Numbered from the stretch's first letter, positions 7,690 to 17,214 are shown. The stretch is DNA of 64,000 nucleotides from Candidatus Tectomicrobia bacterium (GCA_016192135.1 JACPUR010000030.1:77211-141210); one strand, 5' to 3'. The notes: a model not told the origin generated them from the letters alone. A program made the numbers and translations.

Positions 7690-8646
7690 CTAGTTCCGCG
7701 CCCCGATCTCCTTGTAGTACCGCGCCGCGCCGGGGTGCACGGGCACGCCCACGTCGGCGGCCATCTCCTTGGGCGTGAGGCCCTTGGTCGCGGGCACCAC
7801 GGCGTGGATGGACGCTAGGTTCTTCGCCATCGCCCTGGTGAGCTGATAGACCAAGTCGTTCGAGAGCTTTCCGCTCGCGATCAGGTGGGTGTAGGTGCCG
7901 AAGGCCGAGACGTCCTTGTCCTGGCCCTTGTAGGTTCCGGCCGGGATGTTGCGCCGGGCGTAGCCGCCGTTGAGCTTGAGGAGCTTCTGGAAGGTGGCGT
8001 CGTCCAGGTTCATCAAGGCGACCTTGCGGCCCGTGGCCAGGTCCATGAGGGCGGGAGCGGGGATGGTGGTGACCAGCATGAAGGCGTCCGAGTGCCCGTC
8101 CCGCATGAGGGCCACAGAGTCGTTGTAGGAGCCGTGGTTCACCTTGGCGAGGTCCTTGTAGGTGAGGCCGCCCGTCGCGAGGAAGTGGCGGGCCATCTGC
8201 TCGCCGGTGTTGCCCACGGCCTGGGTGGTGAGGCGCTTGCCTTTGAGCTGGGCCGGGGTGCGGATGGTGTCGCCGCCCTTGTCCAGGACCACCGCGTGGA
8301 AGTACTGCAGGTAGAGCGTCGCCACGTGGCGGACGTTCTGGGTCTTCTTGTCGAAGGGCTTCCGGCCCAGGACGGCGTCCGCCGTGGAGACGGAGTTGCC
8401 CAGGCCGAGGTCGGCCTTGCCCGCCTCGACGCCCTTCACGTTGCTGATGCCGGCGCCGAGCTGGACGGTGATGTTCACGCCCTTGAGCTCGCGCTTGGCG
8501 ATCTCGGCGACCGCCCCGCCGAGCGGATACCAGGAGCCGCCCTGCGGCCCGGTCATCATCTTGAGCTCCGCCGCCTGGGCGGCGCCGGCCACAGCCAGCC
8601 ATCCGGCCGCCAGCGCGGCCAGCCCCATCCATCCCTTCGTCTTCAT
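7690..8646 (-). CDS. TAXI family TRAP transporter solute-binding protein
   Basis: This 318-residue periplasmic receptor has an N-terminal signal peptide (MKTKGWMGLAALAAGW..., predicted cleavage after AAQAA). The mature part starts ELKMMTGPQGGSWYPLGG, the TAXI-family hallmark, followed by GAGISNVKGVEAGKADLG. It captures a small carboxylate or amino acid and delivers it to the fused permease immediately downstream on the same strand. AGGAGG eight bases before the ATG at 8646 fixes the start. TAXI proteins in general bind glutamate-like or C4-type ligands; the ligand here is unknown. Confidence 0.92.
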   Translation of the reverse strand: MKTKGWMGLAALAAGWLAVAGAAQAAELKMMTGPQGGSWYPLGGAVAEIAKRELKGVNITVQLGAGISNVKGVEAGKADLGLGNSVSTADAVLGRKPFDKKTQNVRHVATLYLQYFHAVVLDKGGDTIRTPAQLKGKRLTTQAVGNTGEQMARHFLATGGLTYKDLAKVNHGSYNDSVALMRDGHSDAFMLVTTIPAPALMDLATGRKVALMNLDDATFQKLLKLNGGYARRNIPAGTYKGQDKDVSAFGTYTHLIASGKLSNDLVYQLTRAMAKNLASIHAVVPATKGLTPKEMAADVGVPVHPGAARYYKEIGARN

Positions 8647-9152
8647 GTTCGCGCCCTCCTTCGCGTGAATGAAACCCAGCGCCCCCCGCGCGGGAGAAGG
8701 GGCGGCCCAGCCCCCCGCTCCGGGCGGGATCGGTCCACGGACTCCATGAAAGAAGCCGCCTCGAAATGCTTGAAAGATTGGAGAAAGTGTATGCCAGGCG
8801 GAGGGGAGGGCGCAACGATTATTCCGGAGGCGGGGGGGTGGATTTGCAGGGGCGAACCTTCCTTCGGAGGCCGAAGCCCCCTTCGGAGGGCGAAGGCCTC
8901 GTATTCGCCCTGGGCGGGCGTCCATTCGGGAAGGTCGATGATGGCTCTATGAAGCTCGCCAAAGGTAAGCGTTGCCCTTGGGGGGACATCTTCCCTCACC
9001 CCCGACCCCTCTCCCAATGGGAGAGGGGCGCCGCGGTTCATCTTGCTCTCGCCCCCAAAGTGAACGGCGCCACGCCTCCCTCTCCCTCTGGGAGAGGGCC
9101 GGGGTGAGGGGGAGGCTCGCGGCGGCCGCCGCTTTTCCCCTCATCCTTCATC
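8647..9152. repeat. 500-base gap with a type-B repeat pair
   Basis: No gene is visible. Bases 8991-9115 hold a type-B element: CCCTCACCCC..CCCTCTCCCAATGGGAGAGGGG, about 50 bases of spacer, then CCTCTCCCTCTGGGAGAGGGCCGGGGTGAGGGG (read in two blocks). The rest should contain the promoter of the TAXI-TRAP operon on the minus strand, but no convincing -35/-10 pair was found. Confidence 0.75.
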
Positions 9153-10211
9153 CTACCCCGGAAGCAGGATGGCCTGGTCGGGCTCGAAGCAGAGCGCCAC
9201 CCCCTCGCCCGGGACGAGGGGGACCTCGCCCCGGCGGTGGGGCCCGTCCGCGAGGAGGAGGGCGCCCCCCGCCTCGACGCGGTAGCGGACGGCGCTGCCC
9301 AGGAACTCCCGCCCGCGCACGACCCCCTCCAGCCGCCCGGCGCCGGCCGGGGCCGGCTCGTTCTTCCGGCGGACGAGGAGGTGGTGGGGCCTGAGGACAA
9401 GGCCCGCCGGGCCCTCCTCCGCCGGAGCGCCCAGGGGGACGCGGATTCCGCCCGCTCCCTCGAAGGCGCCGCCGCGCACCCGGCCCTCGATCAGGTTGGC
9501 CGTCCCCAGGAACTGCGCCACGAAGCGGTTGGCCGGCCGGTCGTAGAGCTCGATCGGGGTGCCGAGCTGCTGGATGACGCCGCCGTCCAGCACCGCGATC
9601 CGGTCGGCGATGGTGTTGGCCTCCTCCTGGTCGTGCGTCACGTAGACGGCGGTCGTGCCGAGCTTGCGCTGGAGGTCGCGGAGCTCCCCGCGCATCTGGA
9701 CGCGGAGCTTGGCGTCGAGGTTCGAGAGGGGCTCGTCGAGGAGGAGCACCTCGGGCTCGACGACGATGGTGCGCGCCAGCGCCACCCGCTGCTGCTGCCC
9801 GCCCGAGAGCTGGGAGGGCCGCCGGGCGCCGTAGCCGCCAAGGCCCACGAGGTCGAGGGCGGCTTCCGCCCGGCGGGCGACTTCGGCCCGGGGGAGCCTG
9901 CGCTCCTCGAGGCCGAAGGCCACGTTGCGCCAGACGCTCATGTGGGGCCAGAGGGCGTAGTTCTGGAAGACCATGCCCACGTTGCGCCGCCAGGGGGGCA
10001 CCCCGGTGACGTCCCGGCCCCCGATGAGGACGCGGCCGGCCTGCGCGCGGCCGAAGCCCGCGATGAGGCGCAGCAGCGTCGTCTTGCCCGAGCCCGAGGG
10101 GCCCAGGAAGGCGAAGAACTCGCCGGGCCTGATCTCCAGGCTCACGTCCCGGAGGACCTGGACGGGCCCGTAGGCGAGGCTCACGCCCTCGATGACGACC
10201 CCGGCGCTCAT
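9153..10211 (-). CDS. ABC transporter ATP-binding protein, FbpC/PotA type
   Basis: This 352-residue cytoplasmic ATPase energises the two-domain permease encoded just upstream. Walker A is GPSGSGKTT, the Q-loop [10 protein letters not shown], the signature LSGGQQQR, Walker [13 protein letters not shown] and the H-loop [15 protein letters not shown]-like C-terminal domain (residues about 240-352) begins near [10 protein letters not shown]. The ATG at 10211 overlaps the permease stop (ATGA), confirming the start. The family serves iron(III), spermidine/putrescine, thiamine or phosphonate import; the substrate here is undetermined. Confidence 0.92.
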   Translation of the reverse strand: MSAGVVIEGVSLAYGPVQVLRDVSLEIRPGEFFAFLGPSGSGKTTLLRLIAGFGRAQAGRVLIGGRDVTGVPPWRRNVGMVFQNYALWPHMSVWRNVAFGLEERRLPRAEVARRAEAALDLVGLGGYGARRPSQLSGGQQQRVALARTIVVEPEVLLLDEPLSNLDAKLRVQMRGELRDLQRKLGTTAVYVTHDQEEANTIADRIAVLDGGVIQQLGTPIELYDRPANRFVAQFLGTANLIEGRVRGGAFEGAGGIRVPLGAPAEEGPAGLVLRPHHLLVRRKNEPAPAGAGRLEGVVRGREFLGSAVRYRVEAGGALLLADGPHRRGEVPLVPGEGVALCFEPDQAILLPG

Positions 10212-11923
10212 GCCCCCGCCCCCGCCGGGATCTCCGCCCGGGCGGCCGGGACCGCCGCCCCCACCCCGAGCTTGCCCTGGCCGATCAAGCGGTTCGAAAG
10301 GTAGGCGCCCGCCGCCATCAGCGCCACCGCCACGATGCCCAGCGCCGCCCCCGGGCCCCGCCCCGCCGCGCTCTGCATGTAGACGTAGATGCCGTAGGAG
10401 AGAGGGGCGTTGGCGTCGGTCGAGACGAGCATGAGGGTGGTCGAAAGCTCCACCGCCGCCGTCACGAAGCTCGCCACGAAGCCGGCGAGGATGCCCCCCG
10501 ACATGAGGGGCACGGTGACGCGCGCCACCGTCCGGAGCCGGTGGGCCCCCAGGTTCTCCGCCGCCTCCTCGAGCGAGGGGTGCACCTGCTGGAGGGCGGC
10601 CACGCAGGCCCTGAGCGCGTAGGGCAGCCGCCGCACCGAGAGGGCCACCACCAGCACCGGCCAAAAGGCGGCGAGGGGCTCCCCGCTCCAGGGCAGGGCC
10701 ACGCCGTGGAAGGTGCGGAGGTAGCCGATCCCCAGCACCACCCCGGGGATGGCGAGGGAGGCCATCGAGACGTAGTCCAGCAGGTGCCGCCCCGGGATGC
10801 GGGTGCGGAGGATGAGGTAGGCGATGGCCGTCCCGGCGATGACGTCGATCCCGGCGGCGAGCCCGCTGTAGAGCAGGGTATTGGTCATGAACTGGGGCGT
10901 CTCGCGGAAGACCTCGGCGTAGTGCTGGAGGGTCAGGCCCTCGGGCAGCACGCTGAAGGACCACACCCTCCCCACCGAGAGCAGGAAGATCCCCAGGTGG
11001 GGGGAGAGCACCAGGGCCAGGATGAGGAAGACGACGGCGTAGCAGCCCGCCTTCTCCCAGGGCCGGAGCGGCTTCTTCGAGAGGCCTCCCGCGCCCTTCT
11101 GCACGGTGGCGTATTCCTTGCCCCGGAGCGCCAGCCCCGCCAGCCCCATGGCGAGGAGCGAGAAGGCCACCATGATCACCGAGAGCACGTAGCCCATCGG
11201 GTCCGCCACCCCGATGGTGGTGATGCGGAGGTAGGCCTGGGGGCCCAGCATCTGGGTCACGTTCAGGAGGAGCGGGGTGCCCAGCTCGTCGAACACCTTC
11301 GTGAAGACGAGCAGCGCCCCCGCCGCGTAGCCCGGCATGGCGAGGGGGAAGACGATCCGACGGAAGAGGCGGAAGCCGCTCGCCCCCAGGTTCTGGGCGG
11401 ACTCCTCCATGGAGCTGTCGATGTTGGCGAGGCTGGCCGAGAGGTTCATCAGCAGGAAGGGAAAGTAGTGCAGGGTCTCGACGAAGATGACGCCGTTCAG
11501 CCCCTCCATGAAGGGGACCGTGACGCCGAGCCAGCGCTCCAGCAGCAGGTTCACGCTCCCGCTCCGGCCGAAGACGAGCTGCATGGCCACCGCCCCCACG
11601 AAGGGGGGGATGATGAGGGGGATGATCCCGAGGCTCTGGATGAGGATTGCCCCGCCCAGCTCGAGCCGGGTGGTGAAGTAGGCGAGCGGCACCGAGATGA
11701 GGGTGGCCAGCAGCATGGACATCAGGGCCACGTAGAGGGAGTTCCAGAAGGACTCGACGAAGAGCGCCGCCCCGAAGAAGTCCTGGAAGTGGACCAGGGT
11801 CAGGCCGCCGCGCCCGTCCGAGAAGGCGGCCAGGATGACCTGGAGCACCGGCACCGCGAGGAAGAGCAGGAGAAAGAGGGCGATCGCCAGCGCGGCCAGC
11901 GCGGTGCCCGCGTTGCGGCGCAT
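10208..11923 (-). CDS. ABC transporter permease with two fused membrane domains (FbpB type)
   Basis: This 571-residue inner-membrane protein has two tandem binding-protein-dependent transport modules of about six helices each. The EAA-type loops are seen as EESAQNLGASGFRLFRRIVFP in the first half and EEAAENLGAHRLRTVARVTVP in the second (each quoted loop is a coupling-helix site for the ATPase). The fused architecture is typical of Fe3+-type and 2-aminoethylphosphonate-type importers. The ATG at 11923 is preceded by GGAGGAGGG. The gene order binding protein, permease, ATPase reads right to left, with a repeat-rich 574-base gap between binding protein and permease. Confidence 0.92.
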   Translation of the reverse strand: MRRNAGTALAALAIALFLLLFLAVPVLQVILAAFSDGRGGLTLVHFQDFFGAALFVESFWNSLYVALMSMLLATLISVPLAYFTTRLELGGAILIQSLGIIPLIIPPFVGAVAMQLVFGRSGSVNLLLERWLGVTVPFMEGLNGVIFVETLHYFPFLLMNLSASLANIDSSMEESAQNLGASGFRLFRRIVFPLAMPGYAAGALLVFTKVFDELGTPLLLNVTQMLGPQAYLRITTIGVADPMGYVLSVIMVAFSLLAMGLAGLALRGKEYATVQKGAGGLSKKPLRPWEKAGCYAVVFLILALVLSPHLGIFLLSVGRVWSFSVLPEGLTLQHYAEVFRETPQFMTNTLLYSGLAAGIDVIAGTAIAYLILRTRIPGRHLLDYVSMASLAIPGVVLGIGYLRTFHGVALPWSGEPLAAFWPVLVVALSVRRLPYALRACVAALQQVHPSLEEAAENLGAHRLRTVARVTVPLMSGGILAGFVASFVTAAVELSTTLMLVSTDANAPLSYGIYVYMQSAAGRGPGAALGIVAVALMAAGAYLSNRLIGQGKLGVGAAVPAARAEIPAGAGA

Positions 11924-12497
11924 GAAGCCCTCCTCCCTTTGTCTTATCGCCGGGCTATGGGTTGAAAACTGAATTCTTGGGGCGTTGACTCTCGAAATGA
12001 CATCAGCGGGCCATTCTCCCTCCCCCCCGGGGGAGGGTTGGGGAGGGGGAGGCGCCGTTAGAGTCCTCCCTCCCCCTGCCCCCTCCCGGAGGGAGGGGAA
12101 AAACCGGAATCCAAATCCGCCCTTCTTGTCATTCCGAGCCCTTCGCGGAGTTTACCCTGAGTGAAACGAAGGGCTCAGGACAGGCTCCGCGGGGAATCTG
12201 CTTTTGAAGACCAGAAGCAGATTCCTCGGGCCATCGGCCCTCGGAATGACATCACGGGCCATTCTCCCTCCCCCAGGTTCTTGGGGCGGGGGGGGAGGGT
12301 TGGGGAGGGGGAATGACCATGAGGTCCTCCCTCCCCCTGCCCCCTCCCGCCTCCGCGGGCCGGAGCCCTTCCGCCTTCGCCACATTCGCTTCGGCGGGCG
12401 AAGGCCCGGAGGGAGGGGGAAACCTCGCCCCCGCGGAAAAACGACAAGGGGCTCCGCTGCCAACCAACCTCAGCGGGCCTATTGTTGCCGCTCCCCC
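11924..12497. repeat. gap between transporter genes filled by type-B repeats interrupted by a type-C palindrome
   Basis: Type-B-like arms lie at 12013-12100 and 12253-12420 (CTCCCTCCCCC..GGGGGAGGG and mirror copies, with CCCTCCCGGAGGGAGGGG). A long type-C element occupies 12127-12250 between them. Its left arm TGTCATTCCGAG..GGAATCTGCTT and right arm AGCAGATTCCTCGG..CTCGGAATGAC enclose a short loop. No gene is seen. Such a spacer inside a transporter operon could reduce permease expression relative to binding protein. Confidence 0.8.
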
Positions 12498-13847
12498 CTA
12501 CCTCATCATCGAGACCGCCTGGCGGGCCAGCTTCTGCGCCTCGGCGTAGTTCCGCCGGGCGAAGGCGTCCCACTCGGCCTCGATCTCCGCCTGGCGCTTG
12601 GGCGGCGCCTGGCCCTTCTTCCGGGGCCGGAAGATGCTCAGGAACTCCTTGTCCGCCGCCTGCTTCGCGCTCACGGGGACCGAGCCGGCCAGTTCCTTGG
12701 CGCGGCCCAGGAGCGCGATGGCCTGGGCGTCGGCCTTGTCCTTGAGCCTGGCCCCGGCGTCGTGGATGGCCTTCCAGGCGGCCGTCAGCTCCTTCAGGCG
12801 GAAGGTGATGACCTGGTCGAACATGGCGTTCACGACGAGGTAGCGCGACCGGGAGACGCGGGTGTCGAACTTCACGGCGGCGCCGATCGAGGCGTCCTTG
12901 AAGGGGTTGGGCAGGCCCTTCGCCTTCTCGTAGGCCGAGGGGAGGACGGGCAGCCGCTGGATCTTGGGATCGAGGAGAAGCACCTGCCCCCCGGGCGAGA
13001 GCAGGAAGTCGATGAAGGCGCCCGCCGCCCTGGGGTTCTTCGCGTTCTTGATCATGCCGATGTTGGCCGGCACGAGCGTCGTCACCTTGGGGTAGGCGAA
13101 CTCCACCGGGAAGCCGCTCGCCTTGGACGAGAAGCCGAAGAAGTCGATGACGATCCCGATCCCGAACTGGCCGTTGTTCACCCCCTCGGGGACGCCAAAG
13201 CTCCGCTCGGTCACGGAGGCGAAGTTGCCCGCCATCTCCAGGACGGTCCGCCAGCCCTTCTCCCAGCCCTCGCCCTGGAGGATGGTCTCGATGGTGAGGT
13301 GGGTCGTGCCCGAGCGCGAGGGGGCGGAGATGGCGACGTGGCCGTGGTAGACGGGCTTCTTCAGGTCGTCCCACTCGCGGGGTTCGGGCAGGTTCTTCGC
13401 CTTGAGGTAGCGGGTGTTCCACATGATGCCGTAGCCCGAGGCCGCGAAGCCCTTGTAGAAGCCGTCCGGGTCGTTGATCGGATAGGCGCCGACCCGGGCC
13501 GGGATGCCGCCCGCCTTCGCCTCGTACTTCTGGAGGAGCCCCGCCGCCTTCAGCACCTCGAAGGCGTCCGGCGCCGAGGCCCAGAAGATGTCCGGGGGAT
13601 TCGAGGCCGTCTCCCGCACGTAGGCGATGGCCGCCGAGGTCCCCTTGTTCAGCACCTCGACCTTGGTGCCCGGGTGCTTCTTCTCGAAGGCCCGGGCGTA
13701 GACGCTGTAGAGATCCTTGGGGAACGAGGTGACGATGACGAGCTTGGGCTCGAGGCCCGCGGCGCCGGCCGGCGCCGCGAGGAGCGCCAGCGCGGAGAGA
13801 AGAGCCGCCGAGAGCAGCCCGCGCCGGCTCAGGCAGAAGGAACGCAT
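12498..13847 (-). CDS. extracellular solute-binding protein, Fe3+/spermidine-type ABC importer
   Basis: This 449-residue periplasmic protein has a twin-arginine-like signal (SRRGLLSAALLSALALLAAP, then AGAAG) and a mature start LEPKLVIVTSFPKDLYSVYARAFEKK (the opening strand-helix of this binding-protein class). Further matches are GTSAAIAYVRE, PPDIFWASAPDAFE and YGIMWNTRYL. It is about 100 residues longer than typical family members because of a C-terminal lysine/arginine-rich helical extension (residues about 350-449) that I cannot assign. The ATG at 13847 follows GGAGG by eight bases. It belongs with the permease and ATPase encoded downstream. Confidence 0.9.
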   Translation of the reverse strand: MRSFCLSRRGLLSAALLSALALLAAPAGAAGLEPKLVIVTSFPKDLYSVYARAFEKKHPGTKVEVLNKGTSAAIAYVRETASNPPDIFWASAPDAFEVLKAAGLLQKYEAKAGGIPARVGAYPINDPDGFYKGFAASGYGIMWNTRYLKAKNLPEPREWDDLKKPVYHGHVAISAPSRSGTTHLTIETILQGEGWEKGWRTVLEMAGNFASVTERSFGVPEGVNNGQFGIGIVIDFFGFSSKASGFPVEFAYPKVTTLVPANIGMIKNAKNPRAAGAFIDFLLSPGGQVLLLDPKIQRLPVLPSAYEKAKGLPNPFKDASIGAAVKFDTRVSRSRYLVVNAMFDQVITFRLKELTAAWKAIHDAGARLKDKADAQAIALLGRAKELAGSVPVSAKQAADKEFLSIFRPRKKGQAPPKRQAEIEAEWDAFARRNYAEAQKLARQAVSMMR

Positions 13848-14008
13848 GAGGGAATCCTCCCGGTTGATTGTCCGATCAAAGTCCCCGGCTCGCGCGGCCG
13901 GGCGCGCGGAGGCGCCTGGGGCCGTTATTTCCAGGAAGCCGAGTGTAGCCGGCCCGCGCGGCGCTTTCGTGACGAATCCGTGACGCATGGATGGCCTCGG
14001 CGCGGCGG

Positions 14009-14971
14009 TCATCCCGCCGCGAGGACGGCCTCGTGGATCTTCTTCGCCGCGCGGTCGGCCTTGCCCTCCGGCACCTGGCACGCCCCCGCCGCGGCGTGGC
14101 CGCCCCCGCCGTGGCCGAGGAGTATCTGGCCGATGTTGCACTTGGCGCTCCGGTCGAAGATGGATTTCCCCGCCGAGATCTCGGTCTGGCGGCGCTTGCG
14201 GCCGGGCAGGAGCGTGATGGAGACCCGGCACTCGGGGAAGAGCGCGTAGATCATGAAGCGGTTCCCCGGCCAGATGGGGTCCTCCCGCCGCAGGTCCAGG
14301 GTCACGATGCGGTCGGCCACGGTGGCGCACCGGCGGAGCTGCTCCCGGAACTTCTCCTCCAGGACGAAGTAGCGGCCCGAGCGCTCGGTGATGTCCAGGT
14401 CCTTCATCGCCTTGCCGATGGGCTGGGCGCGCACCAGGTCCGAGAGCCCGAGCAGCGTCTCCTCGATGGAGAGGCGGAAGTTGCGGAAGCGCTCCAGGCC
14501 CGTGCGCGGGTCGAGGAGGAAGTGCAGGAGGGTCCAGCCCCGGGGGTAGAGGACGTCCTTCATCGTGAGGCGGCCCGAGTCGGCCTTGTCCACGGCGGCC
14601 ATCATGGGCTTGGTGTAGGCCGGGAAGCGGCCGGGCCCGCCCAGGTGGCGGTAGAGCACGCGCGCGGCGGAGGGAGCCGAGGGGTCGTTGATGTAGTTGG
14701 CGCGGGACCGCACCCGCCGCTTTTCGCTGACGTGGTGGTCCACCGCGAGGTGGGCCCCCTTCACATACGGGAGGTTGACCGTGATGTCGCGCTTCGTGAC
14801 GGCGACCTTCCCCTCCTGCATGTCCTGGGGATGGACGAAGACGATCTCGCGGATCATCTCCCGCTCCTTGAGGAGCACGGCGCTCGCCAGCCCGTCCAGG
14901 TCGGCGCGGGTGAGGAGGCGGTATTGCTCTTTGCCCCGCCGGGGCGGGCGCGCGGGGAGTCTCTCTTCCAT
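14009..14971 (-). CDS. DHH family phosphoesterase
   Basis: This 320-residue cytoplasmic protein carries the DHH motif in LAVDHHVSEK, an N-terminal LLTRADLDGLASAVLL (the aspartate-bearing DxDG motif I of the superfamily) and a C-terminal GHGGGGHAAAGACQVP resembling the DHHA1 GGGH substrate-binding loop. The superfamily hydrolyses polyphosphates, oligoribonucleotides or cyclic dinucleotide products using Mn2+. The substrate here is not evident, and the member most resembles exopolyphosphatase-related proteins. The ATG at 14971 with AAAGGAG upstream sets the start. It shares strand with the truncated M24 gene upstream, 26 bases apart. Confidence 0.85.
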   Translation of the reverse strand: MEERLPARPPRRGKEQYRLLTRADLDGLASAVLLKEREMIREIVFVHPQDMQEGKVAVTKRDITVNLPYVKGAHLAVDHHVSEKRRVRSRANYINDPSAPSAARVLYRHLGGPGRFPAYTKPMMAAVDKADSGRLTMKDVLYPRGWTLLHFLLDPRTGLERFRNFRLSIEETLLGLSDLVRAQPIGKAMKDLDITERSGRYFVLEEKFREQLRRCATVADRIVTLDLRREDPIWPGNRFMIYALFPECRVSITLLPGRKRRQTEISAGKSIFDRSAKCNIGQILLGHGGGGHAAAGACQVPEGKADRAAKKIHEAVLAAG

Positions 14972-14997
14972 GGGTCTCCTTTGTGCGGCCCGGCCGC

Positions 14998-15321
14998 TCA
15001 CGCCGCGGCGACGGCCCATCGGTCGCGGCCCAGGTCGCCCAGGCCCTCGCAGCCCGAGGGGGTGACGGCGACGGTGTCCTCGATCTTCACGTAGCCCACC
15101 TCGGGGTGGCGGATGTCGGTTTCGATCGAGATGACCATCCCGGCCTCGAGCCTGCGCGCGGTGTACTGGGCCTCGGCGATGGCCTGGAAGCGCTCGTGGA
15201 AATGGTAGAAGTAGCCGCCGCAGAGGTAGCGGATGTTGTGGCGGGTGAAGGCCAGGACGAGGTCCGCCCCCGCCTCCTCCATCAGGCGGTCCAGCTTGGG
15301 GCCGTCGTAGGGAAGGTGCAT
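14998..15321 (-). pseudogene. M24 (Xaa-Pro aminopeptidase-like) gene with internal deletion
   Basis: The 107-residue reading frame joins two ends of an M24-family protein. Residues 1-45 (LDRLMEEAGADLVLAFTRHN, IRYLCGGYFYHFHERFQAI) look like the creatinase N-terminal domain. They are followed immediately by RRLEAGMVISIETDI and VGYVKIEDTVAVTPSGCEGL, which match the last strands of the catalytic pita-bread domain. About 230 residues that hold most metal ligands are missing, while the final Glu-containing strands remain. The start at 15321 has GGAG upstream and the frame is intact, so it may still be expressed. It is most simply an in-frame deletion remnant; an assembly collapse is the alternative. 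Confidence 0.65.
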
Positions 15322-15475
15322 GGCCTCTCTCCGGAAGGGATGGCCCCGCCATGTTCCTCCACCGGGGGGGAGGGGGTCAACTGGGGGGATTCCGGATAAA
15401 CGGGCGGAAGAAAAGGCCATTCGTGCCTTTTCCGCAGGGCTCATGGCCATGCGCCCTGCGGACGATTCAGCCAGG

Positions 15476-16975
15476 TCACGGCAGCGTCATCGCCACCCGG
15501 AAGCCCTGCTTGCCGCTGCGGGCGTCCACCTTGCTCGCGATGCGGCGGGCGGCGCGGAGATCTACCCCCGCAATCCCCCAGGCGCCTCCGCGCAGGGCGC
15601 GGAGTTCGCACTCGCCGCTCGTCCAAGCCTCGCCGCCGGAGGGAGCGCCGGCGTAGGTGCCGTTCCAGCAGTCCGCCGTCCATTCCCAGACGTTGCCGTG
15701 CATGTCGAACAGGCCGAAGGGATTGGGCGGGAAAGAGCCCACGGGCGTGGTCCGCAGGGAGGGATTCCTGCCGCACCGCTCGCAGTTCGCGTGATCGGGC
15801 TTCAGTTCCTTCCCCCACCAGTAGGGGGCCTGCGAGCCTGCGCGTGCGACATACTCCCACTCCGCCTCGGAGGGGAGGCGGTACTCGCGGCCGGTCAGCG
15901 CGCTCAGCCACCGGAGGTATTCCTGGATATCATTCCAGCTCACGTAGATGACGGGCCGGTTCCCCCGCCCCCAGCCGCGATCCTGGGGTTTGTACGAGCA
16001 GCCGCCGGCCCGCACGCAGGTGTCCCACTGCGCGAAGGTCACTTCGTACCGCCCGATGGCGAACGGCTTGGCGAGGGTGACGCGGCGCTGGGGGCCCTCG
16101 TCGGGGCGGCGCTCCTTCTCCTCCGGCGGGGAGCCCATCTCGAAGCTCCCCGGCGGGACCACCACCATCTGCGGGCAATCGGCGCATTCCTGGAACGCCG
16201 TCCCGGGGCTAAGCTCCTTGGTGAGGGGCTTCAGGGCGAGGCGGGAATCGGTCCCTGTCGCTGCAAGGAGCGCGTGCCGGCCGGCCCCGGCCTCCGGCAG
16301 GAGGGAAAGCAGGAAATCTCCCACGAGCCAGAATCCGGCTCCCCCCAGGAGCAGGGCCGCCAGGGCGCCCAGGACCGCGCCATGCCACGCCGTGAGGGCG
16401 CGGCGCCTGCGCCGCTGGGAGCTGTCCTCCGGGAACACCCGGACGCCGTACACCTCGATCGGCTCGGCGATGTTCTTGACCAGGTACTCGCCCAGGTACT
16501 CCAGCCCGCAGTCGAGCTTCTTCTGGATCTGCTCGTAGACCGTCCGGGAGACGCAAATGCCCCGCCCGTCGGCCAGCCCCTCCAGCCGGGCCGCGATGTT
16601 GACACCGTCCCCGTAGAGGGCCCCATCCTTCACCAGCACGTCGCCAAGATGAATCCCGATGCGGAACTCCATCCGGCGGCTCTCGGGCAGCTTATCGTTG
16701 CGCCCGGCGAGGGCCTTCTGGATTTCCACGGCGCAGGTCACCGCGTCAATCACGCTGGAGAACTCGGCCAGGAGGGCGTCGCCCGGGGCGTTCACCACCC
16801 GGCCCCGGTGGTGGCCGATCAGGTAGAACTGGAGCTCCCGGTATTCGCTCAGGGTGCGGAGCGTCGCCTCGTCGTCCTCGCCCATGAGGCGGCTGTAGCC
16901 CGAGACGTCGGCCGAGAGGATGGCGGCGAGCCTGCGCTCGACGCGGCCGCTCTGGGGGGCACTCTCCGACGCCAT
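15476..16975 (-). CDS. class III adenylate/guanylate cyclase fused to a formylglycine-generating-enzyme-like (FGE/SUMF1) domain
   Basis: This 499-residue protein begins with a cyclase catalytic domain (residues about 13-175). The metal Asp pair is visible in ILSADVSGYSRLMGED (D23) and VNAPGDALLAEF (D66), followed by YGDGVNIAARLEG. A hydrophobic segment (about 195-225) predicts one membrane helix. The C-terminal half (about 265-495) is an FGE-sulfatase domain with MVVVPPGSFEMGSPP, YEVTFAQWDTCV, YRLPSEAEWEYVARAG, DMHGNVWEWTADCW and LRGGAWG. The arrangement implies a cytoplasmic cyclase tethered to an external or periplasmic FGE-like sensor domain. The ATG at 16975 is chosen for GGAG seven bases upstream; a TTG at 16993 is the alternative. 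Confidence 0.9.
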   Translation of the reverse strand: MASESAPQSGRVERRLAAILSADVSGYSRLMGEDDEATLRTLSEYRELQFYLIGHHRGRVVNAPGDALLAEFSSVIDAVTCAVEIQKALAGRNDKLPESRRMEFRIGIHLGDVLVKDGALYGDGVNIAARLEGLADGRGICVSRTVYEQIQKKLDCGLEYLGEYLVKNIAEPIEVYGVRVFPEDSSQRRRRRALTAWHGAVLGALAALLLGGAGFWLVGDFLLSLLPEAGAGRHALLAATGTDSRLALKPLTKELSPGTAFQECADCPQMVVVPPGSFEMGSPPEEKERRPDEGPQRRVTLAKPFAIGRYEVTFAQWDTCVRAGGCSYKPQDRGWGRGNRPVIYVSWNDIQEYLRWLSALTGREYRLPSEAEWEYVARAGSQAPYWWGKELKPDHANCERCGRNPSLRTTPVGSFPPNPFGLFDMHGNVWEWTADCWNGTYAGAPSGGEAWTSGECELRALRGGAWGIAGVDLRAARRIASKVDARSGKQGFRVAMTLP

Positions 16976-17063
16976 GCGCAGTCTCCGCACCAAATCACCG
17001 GAAGGTTCAGAATTTTATCATATCCGGACCCCGCCCATGGATTTTTCCTCTGTGCATGAACCA

Positions 17064-17140
17064 GCGCGAAATTGGACGAAATTGCGGTAACGGCCCGCGC
17101 CGGCCGGAGGGCTATCTTGTCCGAGGGCGCGGGCCCGCCT
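17064..17140. repeat. type-D dispersed element, copy 1
   Basis: Bases 17064-17093 (GCGCGAAATTGGACGAAATT then GCGGTAACGG) match 50786-50815 with two differences. The similarity continues at constant spacing to a shared GGGCGCGGGCC about 45 bases on. Both copies are intergenic and lie before a gene of envelope or lipoprotein type or an orphan gene. Function unknown. Confidence 0.6.
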
Positions 17141-17214
17141 CCGGGCGGAGGGCGGGTTCCGAAACCCGTCCTGCGGGCCGCGGCAAGCGGAAAAGTCCGC
17201 TTCTCAGGGATCTG

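Noticed and set aside
8780-8800. A sigma54-like site (TGGCATACAC..TTTCT) upstream of the TAXI-TRAP operon on the minus strand.
   Set aside because: The essential GC of the -12 box is missing, so the match is below what chance gives.
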